NCBI GenBank assembly: GCA_002771395.1
Contig: PCSS01000168.1
Span: 1-10,020, forward strand
Source: Bacteroidetes bacterium CG23_combo_of_CG06-09_8_20_14_all_32_9
GTDB lineage: Bacteria; Bacteroidota; Bacteroidia; Bacteroidales; GWA2-32-17
Length of the DNA: 10,020 nucleotides
Direction of reading: 5' to 3'
The notes under the pieces are model-generated. The model did not search any database. It was not told the origin of the DNA and saw only the letters and a list, made by a program, of their open reading frames with translations. Both the position numbers and the translations under genes were made by a program. Numbering within the stretch: the first letter of the stretch is position 1; every line of letters starts with the position of its first letter. Positions 1-5,677 of this stretch are shown here, one piece after another.

Positions 1-5
1 AGTTC

Positions 6-63
6 ACCCCGTTAAATAATTTTGCCAAAGGCAAAATTCCCGCTTTGCGGGATTTAACGGGGT
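6..63. repeat. Perfect three-armed palindrome (REP-like, cruciform-forming)
   Basis: Every base of this 58-nt element is either paired or in one of two 3-nt loops. The outer stem ACCCCGTTAAAT (6-17) pairs exactly with ATTTAACGGGGT (52-63), 12 bp. Inside it are two perfect hairpins with no junction bases left over: AATTTTGCC (18-26), loop AAA, GGCAAAATT (30-38); and CCCGC (39-43), loop TTT, GCGGG (47-51). That is 26 bp in 58 nt. The shape suggests a dispersed REP/MITE-like element, or a bidirectional terminator for a gene upstream of the window. It lies about 185 bp before the first gene and encodes nothing. Confidence 0.9.
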
Positions 64-119
64 AAATAAAAAAATAAAAAGTTAAAATTATTACCATTCA
101 TATAGTATAGCATGATGCC

Positions 120-199
120 TTTCTTTGTGAAACTTTGTGGCTTTGTGTATTAGCAGCGGAAAATTCATTTCCTCCAAGAAACCAAGAAACACAAAGAAA
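120..199. repeat. CTTTGTG repeat cluster with inverted partner
   Basis: Three direct copies of CTTTGTG lie at 123-129, 133-139 and 141-147. The arm TTTCTTTGTG (120-129) is the exact reverse complement of CACAAAGAAA (190-199), and CTTTGTGT (141-148) also matches ACACAAAG (189-196), so alternative hairpins are possible. The intervening DNA is simple and purine-rich near 176-189. No open frame fits. I read this as a non-coding intergenic repeat; similar CTTTGTG-rich spacers are, from memory, common in Bacteroidota genomes. A role in the expression of the gene starting at 249 cannot be excluded. Confidence 0.6.
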
Positions 200-248
200 A
201 AATTAAGGGTGAATAGTAACTAAAAATTTACATAATTCAGTTAAATTT

Positions 249-1010
249 ATGTATTATTTGGGATTAGACCTTGGTTCTTCATACACTAAAGGTATTTTAA
301 CAGATGAAAATAATCAAATTATTGATTATCATGTGTTTAAAACAGGATTTGATTTTAAAAAAGCTGCACAAAAAGTAATTGCCCGGTTTTCGAAAAATTA
401 TAAAATTGAATTTCCCGTTTTTACCTGTGGATACGGTCGCACAGAAATTGACGAGCCATTAATTTCCAATTCAGAAATTATAGCGCTTTCCGAAGCCGTT
501 TTTAATATTTACAAAAAGGAATGCTCGGTAATAGACATTGGCGGGCAGGACACCAAATACATCAAAATTAACCAATACGGACAGGTTGATAAATTTAAAA
601 TGAACCGGAAATGTGCAGCAGGCACAGGTTCTTTTATCGAAGAAATTGCATTCCGACTTAATGTTTCTGCACTTGAATTTAGTAAATTAGCCGAACAATC
701 AAAGCAAGATATAAAAATAAATAGTTACTGTACCGTATTTGCTGTTTCAGAGATAATTGGAATGATGAAAAAAGGAATTATCATGCCCGATGTGGTAAAC
801 GGAATTTACAAATCTGTTATAAGCCGTTGCACTGAATTAGCTCCAATTGAAGATTTTTTGGTAATAACAGGCGGTATTCCCGACAACCATCCAATGATGG
901 TAAAACTTTTCAAAAAAACCTTTCCCGAATCAGACTGTCCGCCAAAATCACAGTTTCTGGCTGCCTATGGCTGTGTACTGTTAAATCATTCAAAAAATTC
1001 TAAATCCTAA
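249..1010 (+). CDS. BadF/BadG/HgdC-type ATPase: 2-hydroxyacyl-CoA dehydratase activator (component A)
   Basis: This 253-residue protein belongs to the ASKHA-fold activator ATPases. These are cytoplasmic homodimers that bind one [4Fe-4S] cluster and use ATP to push a single low-potential electron into a partner enzyme, such as 2-hydroxyacyl-CoA dehydratase, benzoyl-CoA reductase or a double-cubane-cluster protein. Visible motifs are phosphate-1 DLGSSYTK (7-14), phosphate-2 DIGGQDTK (96-103) and the adenosine motif ITGG (206-209). The cluster cysteines are C122 in NRKCAAGTGSF and C161 in YCTVFAVSE. Their 39-residue spacing equals that of C127/C166 in Acidaminococcus HgdC. Length is close to the usual 260 or so, so the gene is complete. 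The ATG has no Shine-Dalgarno sequence. No dehydratase subunit lies downstream, so the partner must be upstream of the window or elsewhere. The family is certain; the exact partner is unknown. Confidence 0.93.
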   Translation: MYYLGLDLGSSYTKGILTDENNQIIDYHVFKTGFDFKKAAQKVIARFSKNYKIEFPVFTCGYGRTEIDEPLISNSEIIALSEAVFNIYKKECSVIDIGGQDTKYIKINQYGQVDKFKMNRKCAAGTGSFIEEIAFRLNVSALEFSKLAEQSKQDIKINSYCTVFAVSEIIGMMKKGIIMPDVVNGIYKSVISRCTELAPIEDFLVITGGIPDNHPMMVKLFKKTFPESDCPPKSQFLAAYGCVLLNHSKNSKS

Positions 1011-1035
1011 CTTGCATAAAGCAGAAAAAAACTAT

Positions 1036-1143
1036 CCGACAGGTCGCAAAAACCCGACAGGTCGCAAAGCACCTGTTGGGTATGAAATTAAATTCACTAC
1101 TTGAATATACGACCTTACAGAAACTTCGTAACCTGTCAGGTTA
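1036..1143. repeat. ACCTGTCGG-type direct and inverted repeats
   Basis: The 298-bp gap after the activator gene holds two identical 15-mers, CCGACAGGTCGCAAA (1036-1050 and 1054-1068). The second overlaps a hairpin: CCCGACAGGT (1053-1062), an 8-nt loop, and ACCTGTTGGG (1071-1080), 10 pairs with one G-U. Further on, TAACCTG (1129-1135) and CAGGTTA (1137-1143) form a near-continuous palindrome containing the same ACCTGTC core. The hairpins could end transcription of the activator gene, although no clean U-run follows. More likely they are copies of a dispersed intergenic repeat. The rest of the gap to about 1190 shows nothing else I can support. Confidence 0.65.
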
Positions 1144-1191
1144 TGGAACAATGGTTTAAAATGATATGTAAATAATTTTTAAAATTTTACG

Positions 1192-1225
1192 TTTTTGCTG
1201 TCGAAAAAATACCGAACTATTTATA
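1192..1225 (+). promoter_or_regulatory. Possible promoter for the thiolase gene
   Basis: TTTTTG (1192-1197) fits the Bacteroidota -33 element. TATTTATA (1218-1225), 20 bp later, matches the -7 consensus TAnnTTTG at four of six fixed positions. A competing -10-like TATAAT lies at 1256-1261 without a convincing -35. The 298-bp gap and the repeats before it argue that the thiolase gene has its own promoter, but which of these boxes is used is uncertain. Confidence 0.3.
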
Positions 1226-1295
1226 AAAATATTTTCAAAAATGAATTTAATATGTTATAATTGCATTTTTGAAATTAAGAAAATAACATATCAAT

Positions 1296-1302
1296 AAGGA
1301 GG
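1296..1302 (+). promoter_or_regulatory. Strong Shine-Dalgarno site of the thiolase gene
   Basis: AAGGAGG lies 6 nt before the ATG at 1309, a near-perfect anti-16S match at ideal spacing. It fixes the start codon. It is unusual because Bacteroidota mostly do without Shine-Dalgarno sequences, and the flanking genes at 249 and 5706 have none. Confidence 0.9.
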
Positions 1303-1308
1303 CATATT

Positions 1309-2505
1309 ATGAAAGAAATAAAATCAATGTTTCCCAATGCAAGAATTCCTTATGGCACATGGGGTAGCAGCTATTTCCCGGCATGGCAGACATCATCGCT
1401 GGCTGAAGTAAACATCGGTCAGTTTGCAGGGGAAGCTATGGCAAACATATTAGGAAAAAGGAAAGTTCCTGCCAGAAAACTGGAATACCTGGTTATCGGG
1501 TCAACAATTCCTTATCACTGGAAATTCTGGAACGCTCCATTTCTGTCTAATTGTTTAGGGCATCGGCTACCGGGATTTCATGTGGAACAGGCATGTGCTA
1601 CCGGACTTACTTCAGTAATACAGGCAGGTTCGGAAGTAAATGCAGGAAGTTATGATACAGTCGGAGTACTAACATTTGACAGGACGAGTGATTCGCCTGC
1701 AGGCGTATTCCCTGAACGCCGCTCGTACAGAAGAACCGAAGTACTGGCTGATGTTTGGGATAACTTCGGTTTTGACCCTGCAACAGGCGGCGCTATGATT
1801 GCCACTGCAGGACAATCTGCCCGAAAATACAAAATTGACCGCTCCGAAGTAGATGAACTGACATACCTGCGATATAAGCAATATTTTGATGCTAAAAATT
1901 CAGGTTTTCTCAATCGCGTTCTTTTCCCTTTTGATATATTGAATGTACAGGGAAGGCTTGTCGGGAAAGTAGATGACGACTATGGCGTTCGCCAGATTAC
2001 TCTATCGGGATTGAAAGAAATGCGTGAACTGGATACCTGCGTAACTACAGGAACTCAAACACATGCTTCCGACGGAATGGCTACTATACTTGTAACTTCC
2101 CCGGAAAAAGCTAAGGAATTAAGCCCTAAACCTGATATTGATATTCAGTTTATTGCAAAAGTTGATGTTTGTGCACTTCCAGGTTTCATGTCCGAATCTC
2201 CTGGACTCGCCGTAAAGAAGCTCTTACAAATGACCGGGTTAACAATGGATGATATTGTTGTTGCAAAAAATCACAATCCATTCGCTGTTAACGACGCTAT
2301 ATTTTCAAAAATCATGAATTACGACTGGCGTAAAATGAATAAAACAGGATGTTCGCTTGTATGGGGTCATCCCCAGGGTCCAACACTTACAAGAATACTG
2401 ATGGAATCGCTTGAAGAGGCAGTTGATTTAGGAGGCGGTTACGTCCTGATTTTCGGATGTGCTGCCGGTGATGTAGGCACTGCCGGAATTTTTAAAGTTT
2501 CATAA
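1309..2505 (+). CDS. Divergent thiolase (acyl-CoA acetyltransferase family)
   Basis: This 398-residue protein has the length and motif order of a complete thiolase. It should either cleave a 3-ketoacyl-CoA with CoA or condense two acyl-CoAs. RIPYG (12-16) aligns with the usual N-terminal R-T-P-F-G. C96 in EQACATGL is the acyl-accepting cysteine. NHNPFA (321-326) takes the place of the usual NEAFA. H354 in WGHPQG and C384 in FGCAAGDVGTAG correspond to the other two catalytic residues, so the triad appears intact although the surrounding motifs differ from the common CxGGGxG and GGAxAxGHP forms. It is cytoplasmic, with no signal or membrane segment. It lies upstream of a fused dehydrogenase/hydratase that would make its substrate, separated only by a small inserted gene. 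Base composition is visibly richer in G+C than the flanking activator and sensor genes. Substrate and direction are unknown. Confidence 0.88.
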   Translation: MKEIKSMFPNARIPYGTWGSSYFPAWQTSSLAEVNIGQFAGEAMANILGKRKVPARKLEYLVIGSTIPYHWKFWNAPFLSNCLGHRLPGFHVEQACATGLTSVIQAGSEVNAGSYDTVGVLTFDRTSDSPAGVFPERRSYRRTEVLADVWDNFGFDPATGGAMIATAGQSARKYKIDRSEVDELTYLRYKQYFDAKNSGFLNRVLFPFDILNVQGRLVGKVDDDYGVRQITLSGLKEMRELDTCVTTGTQTHASDGMATILVTSPEKAKELSPKPDIDIQFIAKVDVCALPGFMSESPGLAVKKLLQMTGLTMDDIVVAKNHNPFAVNDAIFSKIMNYDWRKMNKTGCSLVWGHPQGPTLTRILMESLEEAVDLGGGYVLIFGCAAGDVGTAGIFKVS

Positions 2506-2567
2506 AGAGAAAGTGAGACAAAGAGAAAGTGAGATAAAGAGAAAGTGAGACAAAGAGAAAGTGAGAC
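2504..2567 (+). repeat. Four tandem 16-nt purine repeats
   Basis: The unit AAAGAGAAAGTGAGAC occurs at 2504-2519, 2520-2535, 2536-2551 and 2552-2567. The copies are identical except that the second ends in T instead of C. The first copy begins inside the TAA stop of the thiolase gene. The sense strand is almost all purine. The reverse complement of its core recurs at 3049-3060 and 3073-3085, beyond the small gene that follows. Confidence 0.95.
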
Positions 2568-2657
2568 AAGGTTGATGAGAGTGTTAAAATAAATAAATGA
2601 AAAATCAATCTTTAAACATATACAAACATAAAAATTCAATATCACTGGCAATTAAAT

Positions 2658-3026
2658 GTGTATAAGTTATCTGTTGAAGCGGCAATGGAAATTTTTGAAA
2701 TATCAAAATTATTTCCGAAAGAAGAAATATATAGCTTAACAGACCAAATCAGGCGTTCCTCACGTTCGGCATCAGGACAAATTGTTGAAGGTTGGAGACG
2801 AAGAAAATATAAAGCAGCATTTATAAATAAACTCAATGAAGCGGAAGGTGAAGCTGCTGAAACACAGGTGTGGCTTGAGTATTCGGTAAAATGTAAATAT
2901 ATTAGCAGAGAAACAGGAGAAGTATTACACAAAAAGTATGACCTTATTATTGGTCAACTCGTAAATATGGGAAATAACTCGGATAAATGGGTTTTGAAAC
3001 GGGAAAAAGAAAGTGTGAAAATATAA
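2658..3026 (+). CDS. Four-helix-bundle protein, 23S rRNA intervening-sequence protein (IVP) family
   Basis: This small protein (122 residues from a GTG start) carries the family hallmarks FPKEE (19-23), QIRRSSRSASGQIVEG (30-45) and the helix EAEGEAAETQVWL (61-73), followed by KYI. Members are found inside 23S rRNA intervening sequences of Leptospira and Coxiella and as stand-alone genes in many Bacteroidota. The Avd accessory protein of diversity-generating retroelements has a related fold. The biochemical role is not known. The start is doubtful. In-frame residues before the GTG (from about 2640, reading YHWQLN) resemble the conserved family start 'xLKVWQKA', yet no ATG, GTG or TTG occurs there before a stop at 2613. 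An ATG at 2597 opens a different frame that ends at the TAA at 2663-2665. So the gene may use a rare start, be N-terminally shortened, or carry a small frameshift. No Shine-Dalgarno sequence is visible. Confidence 0.8.
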   Translation: MYKLSVEAAMEIFEISKLFPKEEIYSLTDQIRRSSRSASGQIVEGWRRRKYKAAFINKLNEAEGEAAETQVWLEYSVKCKYISRETGEVLHKKYDLIIGQLVNMGNNSDKWVLKREKESVKI

Positions 3027-3048
3027 ATGTGTGAGAGTGTGCACTGGT

Positions 3049-3085
3049 TCTCACTTTCTCATTGTTTCATTATCTCACTTTCCCT
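3049..3085 (-). repeat. Reverse-complement copies of the 16-nt repeat
   Basis: TCTCACTTTCTC (3049-3060) is the exact reverse complement of the GAGAAAGTGAGA core of the upstream tandem repeat. TTATCTCACTTTCCCT (3070-3085) matches the reverse complement of the T-containing second unit at 15 of 16 positions. They lie in the 124-bp gap before the next gene and could pair with the left array in RNA or DNA. Confidence 0.85.
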
Positions 3086-3136
3086 TATTTCCCTGCAAGT
3101 ATTGAGAAGTTACGTTGAATAGTAATAAAATTTCAT

Positions 3137-3143
3137 AAGGAGG
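3137..3143 (+). promoter_or_regulatory. Strong Shine-Dalgarno site of the fused dehydrogenase/hydratase gene
   Basis: AAGGAGG lies 7 nt before the ATG at 3151. It fixes the start and matches the site in front of the thiolase gene, supporting a shared origin of the two genes. Confidence 0.9.
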
Positions 3144-3150
3144 AAAAAAT

Positions 3151-5241
3151 ATGATAAATCAAATGAGACAATCAACACTCCAGACGCTGGGGTTAGGTTC
3201 AGTTTTAGAAATCTTTCAAAATGGTAAACTACCGGTTTCCGCAAGTGAACTGGTTGACCAGGTTTTTGGTAAAGCATGTAACAGAGGTGCGCTTGTTATT
3301 TCAGGAGCCAACGGTATTGTAGGTTCCGGGAAAACTATGCAGTTTGCCTCACGGCTTGTACCTTACGGAGTACCTGTTATAGCTCTTGATTTTCCGGGTG
3401 TACCCGACGGTATTGCGAAACATTATCCCGGGCTTATAAGAGTATTCGGTAAAGACAATGCCAATAAGATTATGGGGAATATTATCAATATCTCTTATGA
3501 CGGAAAAAGTCTTCCCGAAGTTTTATCGGCTTATAATCCCAAGTTTCTTCTTGAAGCTATTCCTGAAATTCTTGATATCAAGAAAGAACATTACAGGATT
3601 TTCAGAGCGAAGTTCCCGGGAATAGATATCTGGTCTGTAACTTCAGGATTTCCCCGCTCCGCTCTTGGTGTAGGTATTTCCCACCCGGCATTTCCGCACG
3701 AGGTAAACAAAATTTGGGAAATAGTAGAACCCAAACCTTCCAATAGCACAAAACTTTTATGGGCGTTGGGACTGATACCTATGCCTGTGAGCGACAACTG
3801 GTCATTTGTTCTTGATGTGCTGTTTTGCGGATTAACGCTTGCAGGTACAAGGTTTTGCGAGGCGACTAATATGCCATTCTGGAAAACTGATAAATATATC
3901 CGTAAATTTTTTGGTCCCAACCCATTCAGGGCACATGACGCTATCGGTGCAGCCGGAGCCAACTTCCTGACATGGTCATGCCTGCATCATCTAAGTAAAC
4001 ACTATGGAGAATTATTTACTCCTACCGCTACGTTAGATGAAAAGAAAGACGGCAAACAAAACTGGTACCCGTTAAATCATTTACGCCCAATTGTTGATTG
4101 GTCAATGACCAATGAAGAAACTGAAGAATTTCATACATGGATTCTTGGTTCATTATTCCAAATGACAAGTCTCATGCTCCATGAAAAACGAACACATCTC
4201 TCGCAAATGAATCTTATCGGTGAGTTATGTGCCCAATTCAGGCATGGAATAGTGGCAACTATCCGAAGTTATGGGGCTGCTAATGTTCGCAAAATTGTTG
4301 GTGATTACCATAAATTGCATCCTGCAGCAGCTAAAAAGGCATGGCATCCGGAAGTATTTGACAATATTAATACTCCCGAATGGCAACAACTTTACGTAAA
4401 TGCCGAACATGACGGGAATGCTGGAGTTATTTCAATAAACCGTGAAATTTATAACCATGATGTGAACGCTGAATTGAACAGGGCTATTGACTGGCTGAAA
4501 TCAGCAGGTATCAAAAATGTTATTGTTACAGGTGATTTTCATCTTTCAACGCAGATGCTCGGTGCCGATACCACCGATTTCTTTCCAGCCATCGAAAATG
4601 AAGCAAAAGGTGTTGAACTTAGTAACTCATGGTCTGCAACTGCCAGGCGGCTAAATAATGATTTCAAAACATCTGTCGGCGTAATTAACGGAAAACGCTG
4701 TCTCGGAGGATTTCTTGAACTGATGATGCATTGCCATTACATCGTAGCTGAAGAAAATGCTGTTCTTGGTATGCCTGAAGTTACCTTACCCGTTGTGCCG
4801 GGTATGGAAGCCTGTCATTGGCCCTTCAGGAAAGTTAAACAGGAAGATTATGCAAACCTGCTCAAATTATTATTAACAGGGAAACCTGTTAAAGCCAAAG
4901 AATCTGTTGGTTGGTTAACCGACTATACAGGTACAATGGAAGAAGCTATTAAAATGGCATGGAAAATAGCCACAGGCGCTGAACATGGATTAAAGAAACG
5001 TGAAGTTGCTGAAGAAAAACTTAAAAACATACCGAAAGAACTGGCAGGATTGAAAGATACGGGTGATGCCATGATGGATAATGCGCGAAAAGCTATTATT
5101 GAATGTATTTCAATTTCGTGCAACGTTCCCTTATCAGAAGCTATATCAGTACAATCGAAATATTCCGGCAACTTCATGACCACAAAACTATTCAAAAAAG
5201 GAGCTATTGGCAGCGCTTATACAAAAACGTGGATAGTATAA
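3151..5241 (+). CDS. Bifunctional 3-hydroxyacyl-CoA dehydrogenase (N-terminal) / enoyl-CoA hydratase (C-terminal) fusion
   Basis: This 696-residue protein is predicted to hydrate an enoyl-CoA and oxidise the hydroxyacyl-CoA with NAD. The N-terminal half has a Rossmann nucleotide site, GANGIVGSG (52-60), with an acidic D80 after strand 2 that suggests NAD. Also seen are VTSG (163-166) and HPAFPHEVNKIWEIVE (178-193); H178 and E190 are the likely catalytic pair, aligning with HFFNP..LVEV of the family. After a linker of about 130 residues, a crotonase domain (about 420-605) shows the oxyanion segment MLGADTTDF (469-477), E523 in LGGFLEL and E543 in MPEVTLPVVPG, matching the two catalytic glutamates. 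The order is dehydrogenase then hydratase, the reverse of FadB/FadJ but like Bacillus FadN and archaeal two-domain enzymes. Motifs are divergent, and I cannot name the substrate. It has a strong ribosome binding site and is downstream of the thiolase gene. No signal peptide is present, so it is cytoplasmic. Confidence 0.85.
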   Translation: MINQMRQSTLQTLGLGSVLEIFQNGKLPVSASELVDQVFGKACNRGALVISGANGIVGSGKTMQFASRLVPYGVPVIALDFPGVPDGIAKHYPGLIRVFGKDNANKIMGNIINISYDGKSLPEVLSAYNPKFLLEAIPEILDIKKEHYRIFRAKFPGIDIWSVTSGFPRSALGVGISHPAFPHEVNKIWEIVEPKPSNSTKLLWALGLIPMPVSDNWSFVLDVLFCGLTLAGTRFCEATNMPFWKTDKYIRKFFGPNPFRAHDAIGAAGANFLTWSCLHHLSKHYGELFTPTATLDEKKDGKQNWYPLNHLRPIVDWSMTNEETEEFHTWILGSLFQMTSLMLHEKRTHLSQMNLIGELCAQFRHGIVATIRSYGAANVRKIVGDYHKLHPAAAKKAWHPEVFDNINTPEWQQLYVNAEHDGNAGVISINREIYNHDVNAELNRAIDWLKSAGIKNVIVTGDFHLSTQMLGADTTDFFPAIENEAKGVELSNSWSATARRLNNDFKTSVGVINGKRCLGGFLELMMHCHYIVAEENAVLGMPEVTLPVVPGMEACHWPFRKVKQEDYANLLKLLLTGKPVKAKESVGWLTDYTGTMEEAIKMAWKIATGAEHGLKKREVAEEKLKNIPKELAGLKDTGDAMMDNARKAIIECISISCNVPLSEAISVQSKYSGNFMTTKLFKKGAIGSAYTKTWIV

Positions 5242-5249
5242 CGGGTAGG

Positions 5250-5273
5250 TATATACACCTTTACTTGTATATA
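5250..5273 (+). terminator. Possible terminator stem after the fusion gene
   Basis: TATATACA (5250-5257) pairs exactly with TGTATATA (5266-5273) around an 8-nt loop, 9 bp after the stop codon. The stem is all weak pairs and is followed by A-A-T and five C rather than a T-run, so it would be a poor intrinsic terminator. Confidence 0.3.
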
Positions 5274-5420
5274 ATCCCCCTATTATCTGCAACTCAATAT
5301 TTTTACTAATTTATTTAAAATCAGTCTAATATCAAATAACCTGCTCATTCTGTTTATTTTTTTGTCCTACCGATTTTTTTTCTGTATGCAAGTTAGTAGT
5401 ATTTTTTGAATTATAAACAA

Positions 5421-5520
5421 ATTTCAGATTTCTTAAAATTCCAGTAAATAAACTAACTGAATTACAGTCTGATAGATCTACACCATAACAATAAAATTAG
5501 ACTTTAAGAAATTCTGAAAT
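5421..5520. repeat. Long imperfect inverted repeat in the spacer
   Basis: ATTTCAGATTTCTTAAA (5421-5437) matches the reverse complement of TTTAAGAAATTCTGAAAT (5503-5520) at all 17 positions if one base is bulged. The 65-bp interior holds a smaller imperfect hairpin (5437-5445 with 5456-5463) and the palindrome TAGATCTA (5473-5480). It may be a remnant of a miniature element or an RNA structure. No coding function is seen. Confidence 0.6.
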
Positions 5521-5669
5521 CATGTAATATACTGTTTATGAATATAATACATATTTTTTTAAAAATCGTGAAATATTTATATACCTCATAATTAATTTAT
5601 TGCCAGATAGTTTATGGACAAATTATTGATATGGATTTTAAAAAGTCTGAAGCGCTTTAAAATAAATAC

Positions 5670-5677
5670 TATTTTTG
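5670..5677 (+). promoter_or_regulatory. Bacteroidota -7 promoter motif of the sensor gene
   Basis: TATTTTTG matches the TAnnTTTG -7 consensus exactly and would place transcription start about 20 nt before the ATG at 5706. No convincing TTTG -33 box lies 19-21 bp upstream, so the promoter may be weak or need an activator. The 8-bp palindrome AAGCGCTT (5650-5657) sits between where the two boxes would be. Confidence 0.4.

Larger units (their letters stand above)
2504..3086. mobile_element. Putative IVS-like cassette: four-helix-bundle gene between complementary repeats
   Basis: A gene of the 23S rRNA intervening-sequence protein family is bracketed by GAGAAAGTGAGA repeats on the left (four copies) and by TCTCACTTTCTC (3049-3060) and TTATCTCACTTTCCCT (3070-3085) on the right. 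The two sides are reverse complements, so a transcript could fold into a stem closing over the gene. In known 23S rRNA intervening sequences the same protein family is likewise carried in a stem-loop. The unit separates two genes that otherwise look like operon partners. I see no transposase and no clear target duplication, so the boundaries and the mobility are inferred. Confidence 0.45.

Noticed and set aside
6..63. tRNA or riboswitch
   Set aside because: The three-armed fold resembles a cloverleaf, but there is no anticodon arm, T-loop sequence or conserved riboswitch core, and it has 3-nt loops only.
1650..1913. Reverse-strand open frames within the thiolase gene
   Set aside because: They lie wholly inside a well-supported gene on the other strand, have no recognisable motifs and no ribosome site, and overlap each other in different frames.
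2504..2567. CRISPR array
   Set aside because: The 16-nt units abut with no spacers between them and there are no cas genes; it is a simple tandem repeat.
2439..2932. Reverse-strand open frames across the repeat array and the IVP gene
   Set aside because: One is made largely of translated repeats (Ser/Leu/Phe-rich) and the other is antisense to the IVP gene; neither has a start signal or family motifs.
2658..3026. Diversity-generating retroelement (Avd-like gene)
   Set aside because: The protein fold is related, but there is no reverse transcriptase, template repeat or variable repeat in the window.
3591..3962. 123-codon reverse-strand open frame within the fusion gene
   Set aside because: It is antisense to the conserved dehydrogenase region, its protein resembles no family, and it is best explained as a shadow of biased codon use.
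5103..5309. Plus-strand 68-codon frame overlapping the end of the fusion gene
   Set aside because: Most of it is an alternative frame of the conserved C-terminus, and the remainder reads through low-complexity AT-rich spacer.
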